Positions 35,680 to 45,100 of a stretch of 64,000 bases of DNA are shown here, one piece after another (position 1 is the stretch's first letter; each line of letters opens with the position of its first letter). Source of the DNA: an uncultured Muribaculaceae bacterium (GTDB lineage: Bacteria; Bacteroidota; Bacteroidia; Bacteroidales; Muribaculaceae); assembly GCA_947381945.1 (NCBI GenBank), contig CANCXM010000002.1, forward strand, positions 96,896 to 160,895, given 5' to 3'. Position numbers and translations under genes: made by a program. The notes beneath the pieces are model-generated. The model had not been told where the DNA came from and did no database searches. It worked only from the letters and a program-made list of their open reading frames with translations.

Positions 35680-37164
35680 ATGAAATTTATTCAACAATTG
35701 ATGCTTCTCGGTTCACTCGCAGTCGCCATGACTGCGGGTGCTGCTGAGGAAGCGGTCAAAACCATAACTCTTGAGGAGGCCATATTGACTGCACGAGCGA
35801 ACAGCGTCGATGCAGCCGTGGCCCTCAACGAACTCCGCACAGCCTACTGGACTTACCGCACCTACCGGGCCGACCTTCTGCCGGAAGTCAACTTCAACGC
35901 GACCATCCCGAGCTATCACAAGAGCTACAGCCCATATCAGCTCGACGACGGATCCTATACGTTCGTGCGCAACAACTACATGCAGATGAGCGGCGAGGTC
36001 TCCATCGACCAGAATATATGGCTGACGGGCGGTACGCTATCACTCAACACATCGCTCGACTTCCTGAAGCAGCTCGAAAATCCGCGCTACAACCGCTTCA
36101 TGTCAGTACCCATCGCGCTGACACTCTCCCAACCCATCTTCGGCGTGAACCACACCAAATGGAACCGCCGCATCGAGCCGGTGAGATATGAGGAATCAAA
36201 GGCTACCTTCATCAGCGCGACCGAGACAGTGGCCCTGACAGCCATCAACTATTATTTCTCCCTCCTGTTGGCCAAAGAGAATGTCGACATTGCCTCGCAG
36301 AACCTTGCCAATGCCGAGAAGCTCTATGAAGTGGCCAAGGCTAAGCGCGAGATGGGACAGATAAGCAAAAATGACCTCCTCCAGCTCGAACTCAACCTGC
36401 TCAACGCACGGTCGAACTTCACTGACTGTGAGATAAGCTACAAGTCCAACATGTTTCAGCTCCGCGCTTTCCTCGACATTCAGGAGGATGTGACGCTCGA
36501 ACCCGTCGTCCCGGAAAAGATTCCATATACAATGGTCAGCTACAACGATGTCCTTGAAAAAGCCCATGCCTACAACAGTTTCTCTAAGAATATCCGACGC
36601 CGTCAGCTCGAAGCAGACTATGCCGTCGCCCAGGCCAAAGGCAACCAGCGAGAGATAACGCTCTTCGCCCAGATAGGCTATACGGGGACCGCCGACAAAT
36701 TCGGACCGGCCTACGACACCTTGAAAGACAACCAAGTGGTCGAAATCGGATTCAAGGTGCCGATTCTTGACTGGGGCAAACGCCGTGGAAAGGTCAAAGT
36801 GAGCGAAAGCAACCGCGACGTAGTGAAAAGCCGTCTGCGCAAGGAGCAGATGGACTTCGACCAGAACATCTTCATCCTCGTCGAGCGTTTCAACAATCAG
36901 CAAAGGCAGCTCGACATCGCTCTCCGTGCCGACACGATAGCCCAGAGCCGCTACGACACCAATGTCGAGACCTTCCTCATCGGCAAAATCTCCACACTTG
37001 ACCTCAACGACTCCCAGACAAGCAAAGACCAGAGCCGACAGGACTACATCAATCAACTTTACTATTACTGGAACTACTACTACCAACTGCGCAGTGTGGC
37101 CCTCTGGGATTTTGTGACCAACAAGGGGATTGATGCCGACATTGAGGCTATACTCAGGCAATAG
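35680..37164 (+). CDS. TolC family outer-membrane efflux channel
   Basis: A 494-residue outer-membrane factor. The signal peptide (1-21, MKFIQQLMLLGSLAVAMTAGA) is clear. Two long helical repeats typical of TolC follow (about 30-250 and 290-480), with features such as LDFLKQLENPRYNRF, ALTLSQPIFGVN and the mirror segment FKVPILDWGKRRGKV. It is not a lipoprotein: no lipobox. It completes a tripartite system with the adaptor and the ATPase/permeases. A GC-rich hairpin with a T6 run lies just after the stop. Confidence 0.92.
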   Translation: MKFIQQLMLLGSLAVAMTAGAAEEAVKTITLEEAILTARANSVDAAVALNELRTAYWTYRTYRADLLPEVNFNATIPSYHKSYSPYQLDDGSYTFVRNNYMQMSGEVSIDQNIWLTGGTLSLNTSLDFLKQLENPRYNRFMSVPIALTLSQPIFGVNHTKWNRRIEPVRYEESKATFISATETVALTAINYYFSLLLAKENVDIASQNLANAEKLYEVAKAKREMGQISKNDLLQLELNLLNARSNFTDCEISYKSNMFQLRAFLDIQEDVTLEPVVPEKIPYTMVSYNDVLEKAHAYNSFSKNIRRRQLEADYAVAQAKGNQREITLFAQIGYTGTADKFGPAYDTLKDNQVVEIGFKVPILDWGKRRGKVKVSESNRDVVKSRLRKEQMDFDQNIFILVERFNNQQRQLDIALRADTIAQSRYDTNVETFLIGKISTLDLNDSQTSKDQSRQDYINQLYYYWNYYYQLRSVALWDFVTNKGIDADIEAILRQ

Positions 37165-37191
37165 TAGTCGGAAGATATAGGAAATTTTTGA

Positions 37192-37222
37192 CCGGGCTCC
37201 GACCCGGAGGGCGGGATTTTTT
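37192..37222 (+). terminator. Intrinsic terminator after the efflux genes
   Basis: CCGGG (37192-37196) can pair with CCCGG (37203-37207), or CTCCG (37197-37201) with CGGAG (37205-37209). A run of six T follows at 37217-37222. It separates the efflux genes from the two-component genes, which have their own -7 box. Confidence 0.65.
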
Positions 37223-37268
37223 CATTGTTACAAGCCATCCATTATTACGTCTTTAAAATATTAATCAC

Positions 37269-37276
37269 TACCTTTG
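37269..37276 (+). promoter_or_regulatory. -7 box (TACCTTTG) directly before the sigma-54 regulator
   Basis: TACCTTTG ends 4 bp before the ATG at 37281. Transcription would start at or a few bases before the start codon, so the mRNA may be leaderless or nearly so. Confidence 0.6.
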
Positions 37277-37280
37277 CATC

Positions 37281-38618
37281 ATGATTCTAATTGTAGATGA
37301 TGACGCAGGCATCAGATTGTCACTGCGTCTGCTGCTCTCCCGAAACGGTTACGATGTTTCCATGGCTTCCAATCCCAAAGAGGCCATGGAAATCGTGCGT
37401 TCCTCCACTCCTCCCGACCTCATCATGCTCGACATGAATTTCTCACGCGCCACTTCCGGCGACGAAGGACTGACACTGCTGAAACAAATCAGGATTTTCC
37501 TGCCGGATGTGCCTGTCATATTGATGACAGCATGGGGCAGCATTCCTCTCGCCGTCGAAGGAATCCAGGCCGGAGCGTTCGATTTCATTACCAAACCCTG
37601 GGACAATGCCTCGCTCCTGCAGAGGATAAATGTGGCACTGGATCTCCATGCGTCCAAATCCACGACTGATGAAGAGGTCCGTAAGTTTGACCGCTCATTC
37701 ATCATCGGTAAAAGCCCGGCGCTGCTCAACATCCTCCACACCATCGAGCGCATAGCGGCTACCGATGCCCCTGTGCTCATCATGGGCGAAAACGGTACGG
37801 GCAAGGAACTCATCGCCGAGGCCATCCACCGGAATTCCCACCGGCGCGGTGGGCCGATGGTGAAAGTCAATCTCGGAGGCATATCCTCGTCGCTTTTCGA
37901 AAGCGAGATGTTCGGCCACAAAAAAGGCGCCTTCACCGGAGCGGTGGCAGACCGTGAGGGGCGCTTCGGAATGTCGGACGGCGGAACCATCTTCCTCGAC
38001 GAAATCGGTGACCTCGATTTCAACTGTCAGGTGAAACTCCTGAGGGTGCTTCAGGAACACACCTACGAGATGCTCGGCGACAGCACTCCGCGCCGCTGCG
38101 ATGTGCGCGTGGTCTGCGCTACGAATGCCGACCTCCCCGCAATGGTCCGCGAGAGGACTTTCCGCGAAGACCTCTTCTACCGCATAAATCTCATCACCGT
38201 CACTCTTCCCCCTCTGCGCGACAGGAGAGAAGATATTCCCCTGCTCGTGGAACATATCGTGGCGAAACACTGCGACACGGTGGGCTGCGAACGCACGGAA
38301 ATCACTCCCGATGCCATCTCTTTCCTCCAGTCACTGCCCTATCCCGGCAACATCCGTGAATTGAAGAACCTCGTCGAGCGAACCCTCCTCGTCAGCGCGT
38401 CGCCGCGTCTTGATGCCCGCGATTTCCGTGCGCAATACACCGGCGACACAATGTCGGCACTCTCCTCATCAGATATCACCCTTGAATCCAAGGAGCGTTC
38501 AGCGATTGAGAATGCACTCGCCCAGTCCGGTGGCAACATGTCGCGCACAGCCGCCCTGCTCGGCATAAGCCGTCAGGCACTCTACCGCCGCATTGAAAAA
38601 TATGGAATCAAACTATGA
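37281..38618 (+). CDS. Sigma-54-dependent response regulator (NtrC family)
   Basis: A 445-residue activator with three parts. The receiver domain (1-120) carries the phospho-acceptor Asp51 (LIMLDMNFS) and acidic residues DDD at 6-8. The AAA+ domain (about 145-380) has Walker A GENGTGKE, the sigma-54 contact loop GAFTGA and Walker B GGTIFLDEIGDL. The C-terminal Fis-type helix-turn-helix (about 405-445) reads GGNMSRTAALLGISRQALYR. Its likely target is the sigma-54 promoter at 27985, with operators at 27883-27940; that link is inference from position and symmetry. It overlaps the kinase gene by 4 bp (ATGA). Confidence 0.96.
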   Translation: MILIVDDDAGIRLSLRLLLSRNGYDVSMASNPKEAMEIVRSSTPPDLIMLDMNFSRATSGDEGLTLLKQIRIFLPDVPVILMTAWGSIPLAVEGIQAGAFDFITKPWDNASLLQRINVALDLHASKSTTDEEVRKFDRSFIIGKSPALLNILHTIERIAATDAPVLIMGENGTGKELIAEAIHRNSHRRGGPMVKVNLGGISSSLFESEMFGHKKGAFTGAVADREGRFGMSDGGTIFLDEIGDLDFNCQVKLLRVLQEHTYEMLGDSTPRRCDVRVVCATNADLPAMVRERTFREDLFYRINLITVTLPPLRDRREDIPLLVEHIVAKHCDTVGCERTEITPDAISFLQSLPYPGNIRELKNLVERTLLVSASPRLDARDFRAQYTGDTMSALSSSDITLESKERSAIENALAQSGGNMSRTAALLGISRQALYRRIEKYGIKL

Positions 38619-39922
38619 GACTTAAGTGGATATTCATATTGATTGTCCTGATTCTCGTCTGTACCGTGGCCACAACGTTCATGATACCGACGGAGGATGA
38701 CCCGACTCTCAGTTGGGTCACACGCGGCTCATGCGGTCTTGCGTTGCTGCTCATGGTGGTGTTCTATATCAACATCATGAAGCCGCTGCGCAGCATCACC
38801 AACGGTTTTGACCTCCTGCGCGCACAGGATTTCAGCAGCCGCCTGACCCACGTCAACCAGCATGAGGCCGACAGGATAATTGATATGTTTAACCGAATGA
38901 TGAATTCCCTGAAGGAAGAACGTCTGCATCTGCGTGAGCAAAACCACTTCCTCGACCTGCTCATAAATGTGTCGCCGATGGGAATCATCATCCTCGACAC
39001 CGGCGACCGTATCGTCAATGCCAACCCCTCGGCCACAAATTTCCTCGGATTTTCCAAAAAGGATAATGCGGGAGGACGCAAGCTCGACACACTCGATTCG
39101 CAACTCGGCCACACGCTCGCAGCCTTGCAGCAGGGGGAGGTCAGGACAGTCCGTCTGAACGACTCCATGATTTACCGCTGCTCACGCCTCTCGTTCATGA
39201 ACCAGGGCTTCGCCCATCCGTTCATCCTGATTGAGAAACTTACCGATGAAGTGATGAAAGCCGAGAAGAAGAGCTATGAGAAAGTGATAAGGGTGATTGC
39301 CCATGAGGTCAACAATACAATGGCGGGGGTCAACTCCATGCTTTCGACTGCCGGCACCATCCTTCAGGAGCATCCCAAAGAGAATGCCGACATTCTCGAA
39401 GTCATCGGTGTTTGTGAAGGTCGTTGTGCTGCCATGAGCAATTTCATCACCTCCTACGCGGATGTGGTCAAAATCCCCGAACCGACTCTCATCACCACCG
39501 ACCTTAACCGGGAGATTGACCACTGGCACATCATGCTTGAAAGCTTGTGTGCCGGACGGAATATCAAGTTGCGTCGGAAGCTCTGTCATGAATCGGTCAA
39601 GGTCAACATTGACCCGGTGCTGATGGAACAGGTGTTGATCAACATCGTAAAGAACTCTGCTGAAAGCATCGGCACGGACGGAGAGATAACAATCAGTACC
39701 GCCCCGTCGCCTCCGACACTGACAATCACCGACAACGGTCCGGGCATCTCGGAGGAGACGGCCAGAATGCTTTTCAGTCCCTTCTTCTCGACAAAGGTCA
39801 ACGGCCACGGTATCGGCCTCCTCTTCATCAGCGAAGTCCTCCACCGCCACAAATGCAAATTCTCCCTCAGCACAGCCACCGACGGTCTCACCCGTTTCAC
39901 AATAAGTTTCACGAACGGCTGA
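38615..39922 (+). CDS. Sensor histidine kinase (NtrY/AtoS-like)
   Basis: A 435-residue membrane kinase, partner of the response regulator with which it overlaps by 4 bp. Two helices (about 5-24 and 34-53) enclose only about ten residues, so there is no real periplasmic sensor domain. A HAMP-like segment follows, then a PAS domain (about 105-215, NVSPMGIIILDTGDRIVNANP). The dimerisation His is in RVIAHEVNNTM (about residue 230). The ATPase domain has NIVKNSAESI, DNGPGIS and GHGIGL. The signal is probably sensed in the membrane or cytoplasm. Confidence 0.94.
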   Translation: MRLKWIFILIVLILVCTVATTFMIPTEDDPTLSWVTRGSCGLALLLMVVFYINIMKPLRSITNGFDLLRAQDFSSRLTHVNQHEADRIIDMFNRMMNSLKEERLHLREQNHFLDLLINVSPMGIIILDTGDRIVNANPSATNFLGFSKKDNAGGRKLDTLDSQLGHTLAALQQGEVRTVRLNDSMIYRCSRLSFMNQGFAHPFILIEKLTDEVMKAEKKSYEKVIRVIAHEVNNTMAGVNSMLSTAGTILQEHPKENADILEVIGVCEGRCAAMSNFITSYADVVKIPEPTLITTDLNREIDHWHIMLESLCAGRNIKLRRKLCHESVKVNIDPVLMEQVLINIVKNSAESIGTDGEITISTAPSPPTLTITDNGPGISEETARMLFSPFFSTKVNGHGIGLLFISEVLHRHKCKFSLSTATDGLTRFTISFTNG

Positions 39923-39971
39923 AATTGACAGCGGCTGTGCAAATCAATCCCAAGGATAGTCCAAGGATAGT

Positions 39972-40002
39972 TTTGAAGATTATACAAATTTTCGTATCTT
40001 TG
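39972..40002 (+). promoter_or_regulatory. Consensus promoter TTTG-N19-TATCTTTG for tRNA-Arg
   Basis: TTTG at 39972-39975, then 19 bp, then TATCTTTG at 39995-40002. An 11-bp direct repeat with CCAAGGATAG (39950-39959 and 39961-39970) abuts the -33 element. Confidence 0.82.
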
Positions 40003-40020
40003 CACCGATTACAAAATCAT

Positions 40021-40092
40021 GCCTTGGTAGTTCAACGGATAGAATGGGAAATTCCTAATTTTCAGATAGGGGTTCGATTCCCCTCCGAGGTA
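40021..40092 (+). tRNA. tRNA-Arg (anticodon CCT)
   Basis: All four arms fold: acceptor GCCTTGG with CCGAGGT (G-T and T-G wobbles), D stem GTTC/GAAT, anticodon stem GGAAA/TTTTC with loop TTCCTAA giving anticodon CCT, and T stem AGGGG/CCCCT with loop TTCGATT. The discriminator base is A and CCA is not encoded. It reads AGG codons. Preceded by an ideal promoter and followed by a hairpin terminator. Confidence 0.93.
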
Positions 40093-40094
40093 CA

Positions 40095-40133
40095 AGTAAA
40101 TCCTTAGAACCTGCTGGGTTTTAAGGATTTGCT
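40095..40133 (+). terminator. Terminator of tRNA-Arg
   Basis: A 12-bp stem (AGTAAATCCTTA at 40095-40106 with 40122-40133, one wobble) followed by a T-rich stretch, starting 2 bp after the tRNA. Confidence 0.75.
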
Positions 40134-40286
40134 TTTTATTCGGGGGAGCTGCCGAGTGATGATTGACAACAATACCTCTTTCGTATGCGTTTTTATTTTG
40201 ATTGTTCATGACTGTTTTGGATAATCGGAGAGCTATCTGACAGCAATCATCGTTTTCAACAGTTAAACTTCAATTTCTCATCATAA

Positions 40287-40294
40287 TATATTTG
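40287..40294 (+). promoter_or_regulatory. -7 box (TATATTTG) for the antiporter gene
   Basis: Exact TAnnTTTG match 14 bp before the start codon at 40309, so a short leader is expected. Confidence 0.6.
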
Positions 40295-40308
40295 TCCCAT
40301 CCTTCCTT

Positions 40309-41283
40309 ATGCTTCTGAATATATTTTTTCTACTGCTCGGACTGGGCTTGATTCTCGTCGGAGCCAATTGTCTGACAGACGGCGCCTCGGCAATTGCCAA
40401 ACGTTGGGGTGTCAGTGATTTGGTTATAGGTCTGACCGTGGTTGCGTTCGGCACTTCCGCGCCTGAACTTGCAATTAGCCTTATTTCCGCTCTCAACGGG
40501 AGTGCGGAGATGGCCATAGGCAATGTGGTCGGTAGCAATATTTTCAATATCCTCGTCATAATCGGAGTGACAGCGATGGTCGTGCCCATCAAAATCCAGC
40601 GCAGCATCATGACCAATGAAATTCCGCTTGTTCTTCTATCTGCGCTCGCACTGCTGACGATAGCCAACGGTCCCCTGCTTGATGGCGCTCAGTCCATGAC
40701 AGTCAGCCGTGTCAATGGCATTCTCCTTTTGCTGTTCTTCCTCATATTCATGCGCTACACGTTCTCGCAAGCCAAGGATGCATCAACCGAAGACCCTGCC
40801 GCAGAATCCGGAGCCGGTGTCAAAGCCATGCCTATATGGAAAGCCGCCCTGTGGGTCATCGGCGGATTGTGTGCGCTTATCTACGGTGGCGACCGCTTTG
40901 TGGTAGGCGCATCGGGCATCGCCTCAGCACTCGGAGTGAGCGATGCGATAATCGCACTTACAATCGTCGCTGCCGGGACTTCTCTTCCGGAACTCGCAAC
41001 CTCCGTCACCGCTGCCATGAAAGGAAAAACGGGCATAGCGCTCGGCAACGTCATCGGCAGCAATATCTTCAACATATTCCTTGTGCTCGGAGCCACTGCC
41101 ACAGTGCGTCCGCTCGGATTCGGCAACATCGGCAATCCGGACCTCCTTGTGCTGACCGGAGCATGTCTGCTATTCTGGATATTCGGCTGGTTCTTCAAAG
41201 AGCGCACCATCACCCGCATCGAAGGAGCCCTCCTCACGCTTTGCTATATCGGCTACATCCTATATATGATTATGGCTCAGTGA
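40309..41283 (+). CDS. Calcium/sodium antiporter (CaCA family, YrbG-like)
   Basis: A 324-residue inner-membrane exchanger with ten helices in two inverted repeats. The two alpha-repeats are clear: GTSAPELAISL with GNVVGSNIFNIL in the first half and GTSLPELATSV with GNVIGSNIFNIF in the second. The acidic residues in these repeats bind the cation. It most likely exports Ca2+ against Na+ or H+. Monocistronic, with its own -7 box at 40287. Confidence 0.93.
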   Translation: MLLNIFFLLLGLGLILVGANCLTDGASAIAKRWGVSDLVIGLTVVAFGTSAPELAISLISALNGSAEMAIGNVVGSNIFNILVIIGVTAMVVPIKIQRSIMTNEIPLVLLSALALLTIANGPLLDGAQSMTVSRVNGILLLLFFLIFMRYTFSQAKDASTEDPAAESGAGVKAMPIWKAALWVIGGLCALIYGGDRFVVGASGIASALGVSDAIIALTIVAAGTSLPELATSVTAAMKGKTGIALGNVIGSNIFNIFLVLGATATVRPLGFGNIGNPDLLVLTGACLLFWIFGWFFKERTITRIEGALLTLCYIGYILYMIMAQ

Positions 41284-41430
41284 CGTTATATCTATATCCT
41301 GCCTGATTTTATATGAAAAACCAATATTTTTCTTCATCGGTTTTGTAAATTCGCACCTTTTCGGAAAGTTCATGATGTAGATTTGCATCAGTATTTAAAC
41401 ACACTGTTCAACCAAAAAATCACTCTAACC

Positions 41431-42069
41431 ATGAACCACGAACTTTCCACAACAACAACAATCATCACCAACGCTTCATCCGGTCATGCAAAATCCTTAC
41501 ACCAAAGCTCTGATTGCAACCGTAGTGAATCCGGCACGAAACGCAAACGTGGCAGACCGAAAAGTCCGATGGGGAAAAAGCCTTGGACTCTTCCTGTCTC
41601 CAAGGCTTTCTATGAAAAAATGCGTCGGCGAGGCGAGATGATTATGGATGCTCTCGGTTATGGCGCGGAATGGATGAAATATCTGATGCCTCATCTCGAC
41701 GCCTACATGCTGAAAGGCGAAAAACTTGGCTATCATTATGAATATGAGTGCATGAGAGTTGTGTTCACATGTCTATGTCTCGACATCGACACTGCCATGC
41801 AGCGCTCGGCCCGCGCAAAGGCTCGCGCAGCCGAACGCCGTGCGGCTGCCGAAATGACCAAGGCTGAAAAATCCGAAGAAAACAAGGCTACAGAAAGAAA
41901 CCCAACCGAACAAGCAACCTACTCCTCCACTCCGGAAACAAGCATATCCGGACCAATTCCTGACGTGTACAACCCGGCTGGCGCAGATAAACTCTCACTT
42001 CACCGCACAAAGAGATTTTTCAGAAAAAATACGCTGAAAATAAAAAGGACGCAGGTCCGGAGGGTGTAG
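41431..42069 (+). CDS. Hypothetical protein with AT-hook-like motif
   Basis: A 212-residue protein starting MNHELSTTTTIITN. The motif KRKRGRPKSP near residue 36-45 is a classical AT-hook core (RGRPK) for the minor groove of AT-rich DNA. A compact central region (about 50-115, WTLPVSKAFYEKMRRRGEMI, then CMRVVFTCLCLDIDTA) looks folded. The C-terminal 80 residues are charged, low-complexity and likely disordered. The start at 41431 is preferred over 41383, which adds 16 uncharacteristic residues. I do not recognise a family; a nucleoid- or mobile-element-related DNA-binding role is a guess from the motif. Its last codons lie inside the stem of the hairpin at 42048. Confidence 0.7.
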   Translation: MNHELSTTTTIITNASSGHAKSLHQSSDCNRSESGTKRKRGRPKSPMGKKPWTLPVSKAFYEKMRRRGEMIMDALGYGAEWMKYLMPHLDAYMLKGEKLGYHYEYECMRVVFTCLCLDIDTAMQRSARAKARAAERRAAAEMTKAEKSEENKATERNPTEQATYSSTPETSISGPIPDVYNPAGADKLSLHRTKRFFRKNTLKIKRTQVRRV

Positions 42070-42086
42070 CCACACGGACCTGCGTC
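42048..42086 (-). terminator. Intrinsic terminator of the tricorn-like gene, overlapping the AT-hook gene end
   Basis: A perfect 12-bp stem (GACGCAGGTCCG, 42048-42059, with 42075-42086) whose loop holds the plus-strand stop codon. On the minus strand it is followed by CTTTTTATTTT, so it terminates the tricorn-like gene (stop at 42123). The left arm encodes the last residues of the plus-strand protein. Confidence 0.8.
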
Positions 42087-42122
42087 GGTTGTCTTCGTAT
42101 TATCAAATAAGCAAGATGGATG

Positions 42123-45100
42123 TTACTTGGCTGTCTTCTTCATGAGATGCTTGGTTGCTCCGATGAGCTGGTCGTCAACACCGCTGAGGACATTCTCGGG
42201 AGTGTTGTAGATGAGCACGTCGGGATTGAGCTGTTTGTTTTCAAGCGGTTCTCCGTTGACATCAAGGGATGTCACCTGAGGAATACCGAAGTACAGCGTG
42301 GGGTCAATCTGAGTCTCCCACCATACGGCAGTCATTGTTCCGGGAACGGGAGCACCGACAACATCGCCGATCTTCAAAGTCTGGTAGACGTAGGGCGAAC
42401 CGTGAGCATCGCTGTAGTTGCTTTCATCAACAAGCATCACAGAAGGCTTGGTCCACTGGGAGAACGGCTCGGTACCGATATACTGTCCACGGGGATTGAA
42501 ACGGACATAAGCCTTACCTCCGAGAAGAAGTGCAAGGTCGTTGTGGAGCCAACCGCCGCCATTATGACGGGTATCGACAACTACTGCATCGCAGTTGCGG
42601 AACTTGCCGAGCAGACGGTCATAGACCTCGCTGAAGCTCGAACCATCCATGCCTTGCACATGCACATAACCGATGCGTCCACCGGAAACGCTGTCGACAA
42701 TATGCTCGTTGCGCTCAACCCAGCGGTCGTAGAGGAGCTGATGAATGGCGCCGGCGCTTGTAGCCTTAGCATAGACAGTCTTCTTGTCGCCATTGCGCTT
42801 CTTCACATCTAGTTTCACCTTCTTCTTGCCTTCGAGCAGAGGGAAATAGTCCTGACCGGCAAGAATGGTAGAGTCGTTGATGGCAAGGATAATGTCGCCG
42901 GCTTCAACACCGACATTCTTGGCCGACAGCGGACCGCGCTTGATGACCTCGGCAACCTTCAGACCGTCGCCCTTATAGCTTTCATCAAAGAATGCACCGA
43001 GGCTCGAAGTCGAGAGGCGGTTGCCCGGCGAACGGTAGCCACCACCGGTGTGCGATGCATTCAGTTCGCCAAGAATTTCGCTCAGAAGAATGGCGAAATC
43101 GTAGTTGTTGTTGATATAGGGGAGGAATTTGGCATACTCATCGCGATATTTTGCCCAATCCACACCATGAATATTGACATCATAGAACTTGTCGAGAACC
43201 TGACGCCACATGTGTTCATAGATATAGTTGCGTTCATCGGATGCACGACGGGTATATTCAGCCTCAAATGTGACAGGTGTCTGTTTGCCGGATGCAAGAT
43301 TTACCTTTGAGATACCGCTACGTGTCATGACGAAAATATTCTTGCCATCCTTGTCGGGAATCATGCCCCATGCGCTCAGGCCCTTTGCAAGAATCTTGGT
43401 ATCACCTTCCTTAAGATTGCGCTCGTAGAGTGAACGTCCGTCGGGGCTTGAAGCGACATAGTAAAGTTTATCAGCCTTAGGCGATACATAGTAGCTGCCA
43501 AGCATTGACGACGAGCCGGTGATGCGGCGCAGACGATGACGGCGATCGGCAAGTTCGAAGGTGAGGGGCTTGACATCTTCCTTTTTCTTGTCGGCCTTCT
43601 CGTCTTTCTTGTCTTTCTTTCCTTTGCCGTCTTTCTTATCTTTCTTGCCGTCTTTTTTGTCAGCTTTGTCCTTGCCGTCCTTTTCCTTTTTCTCTTTCTC
43701 AGCCTTTTCGGCAAGTTTGACCTCCTCTTCTGTCATATTGAAGCGGTCGTAGGCCTCACCGTCGAGGAACATGAGAAGGATATCGCTCTCATTGCCCCAG
43801 CTACCGTGGCTCTTATAGCCATATTTTCCGGTGGTATAAGCGACAGCCTTACCGTCAAGCACCCACTGTGGACTGCCGTTGCTGTAGCCGCTTTCAGTGA
43901 GATTGACAACCTCGCTGCCATCGGCTTTCACGAGCGCAATGTCGGAATTGTTCCAACCTCCGACACCGATATAGTCAATGAGCAGCCAGTTGCTGTCGGG
44001 ACCCCATTCGAAACCTATGTCGCCATCCTGATAGCTATAGTTGAACTTTCCGTCGAGAGCCGTGGTCACTTTCTTTGACTTCAGGTCGAGTACACGGAGA
44101 GTTGTGCGGTCCTCAAGGAATGCAACTTTCTTGCCGTCGGGACTGTAGTCGGGGAAGAATGCAGGCTTGTCGCTCTTATAGAGAGGTTTCTCGACAAGTT
44201 CAGTTGCATAGAGAAGCGATTTTTCCGACGGATCCTTGATTTCGGTGGTGAACAACTGCCAGATGCCGTCGCGGTCACTGTCATAGACAATGCTGCGGCC
44301 GTCAGGAGCGAAATCCACCGCACGTTCCTGAGCAGGAGTGTCGGTGATGCGGCGGGTGGTATTGTATTCTGTGGAAGTCACATAGACATCACCTCTGAGG
44401 ACAAATGCCACGAGTTCGCCGTCGGGCGACACTGCAATCGACGATGCACCCGAACGACGCAGTGATTTCTCTGCCGGTGAAGCATATTCGTCAGTGATAA
44501 TCTCTACATTGACCTTCTCCGGTTTCCCGTTCTCGTTCATGGTGTAAATCTCACCGTCCCAACTGAAGGCAAGCGTGCCGTTGTTGGAAGCCGAGAGTGA
44601 ACGGACCGGATGGGTGGTGAAAGAGGTCAACTGCTTCTTCTGCTTGCCATCGACCGAACGCTTGTAGACGTTGAGCGTTCCGTCCTCCTCGCTGATGAAA
44701 TAGAACGAACCGTCAGGAGCCCATACGGGATTCAGGTCATGACCGTTGAAATCGGTAAGCTTCGTATGCTTGCCATCCGCCATAATCCAGATGTCGGATG
44801 TGCCGGACGAACGTTCGTGCTTACGCCAGATATTCTCCACACCCTTCTTATCGTGATAGAGAAGACGGCCGTCACGACCGATGCTGATTGACGGCATCGT
44901 GAGCGACATGAACATCTCGGGGCGGTGGCCTTCAAGGTCAACGCTGTAGACCTGCGAGGTGAAACCGGCCTGTGCGGCTGTCGGTGAAGGGAGGACGGAC
45001 GCACTGAAAAGGATGTGTCCGTTGTCCTTGAAAGCAAGAGGAGTCTCATTGCCTGAATTGGTGGTCAGACGCTTGGGAACACCGCCACGGCTGTTGACCA

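Noticed and set aside
36196..37161. Minus-strand frame of 321 codons
   Set aside because: It is the antisense shadow of the TolC-like gene; such frames arise from codon bias at this GC content.
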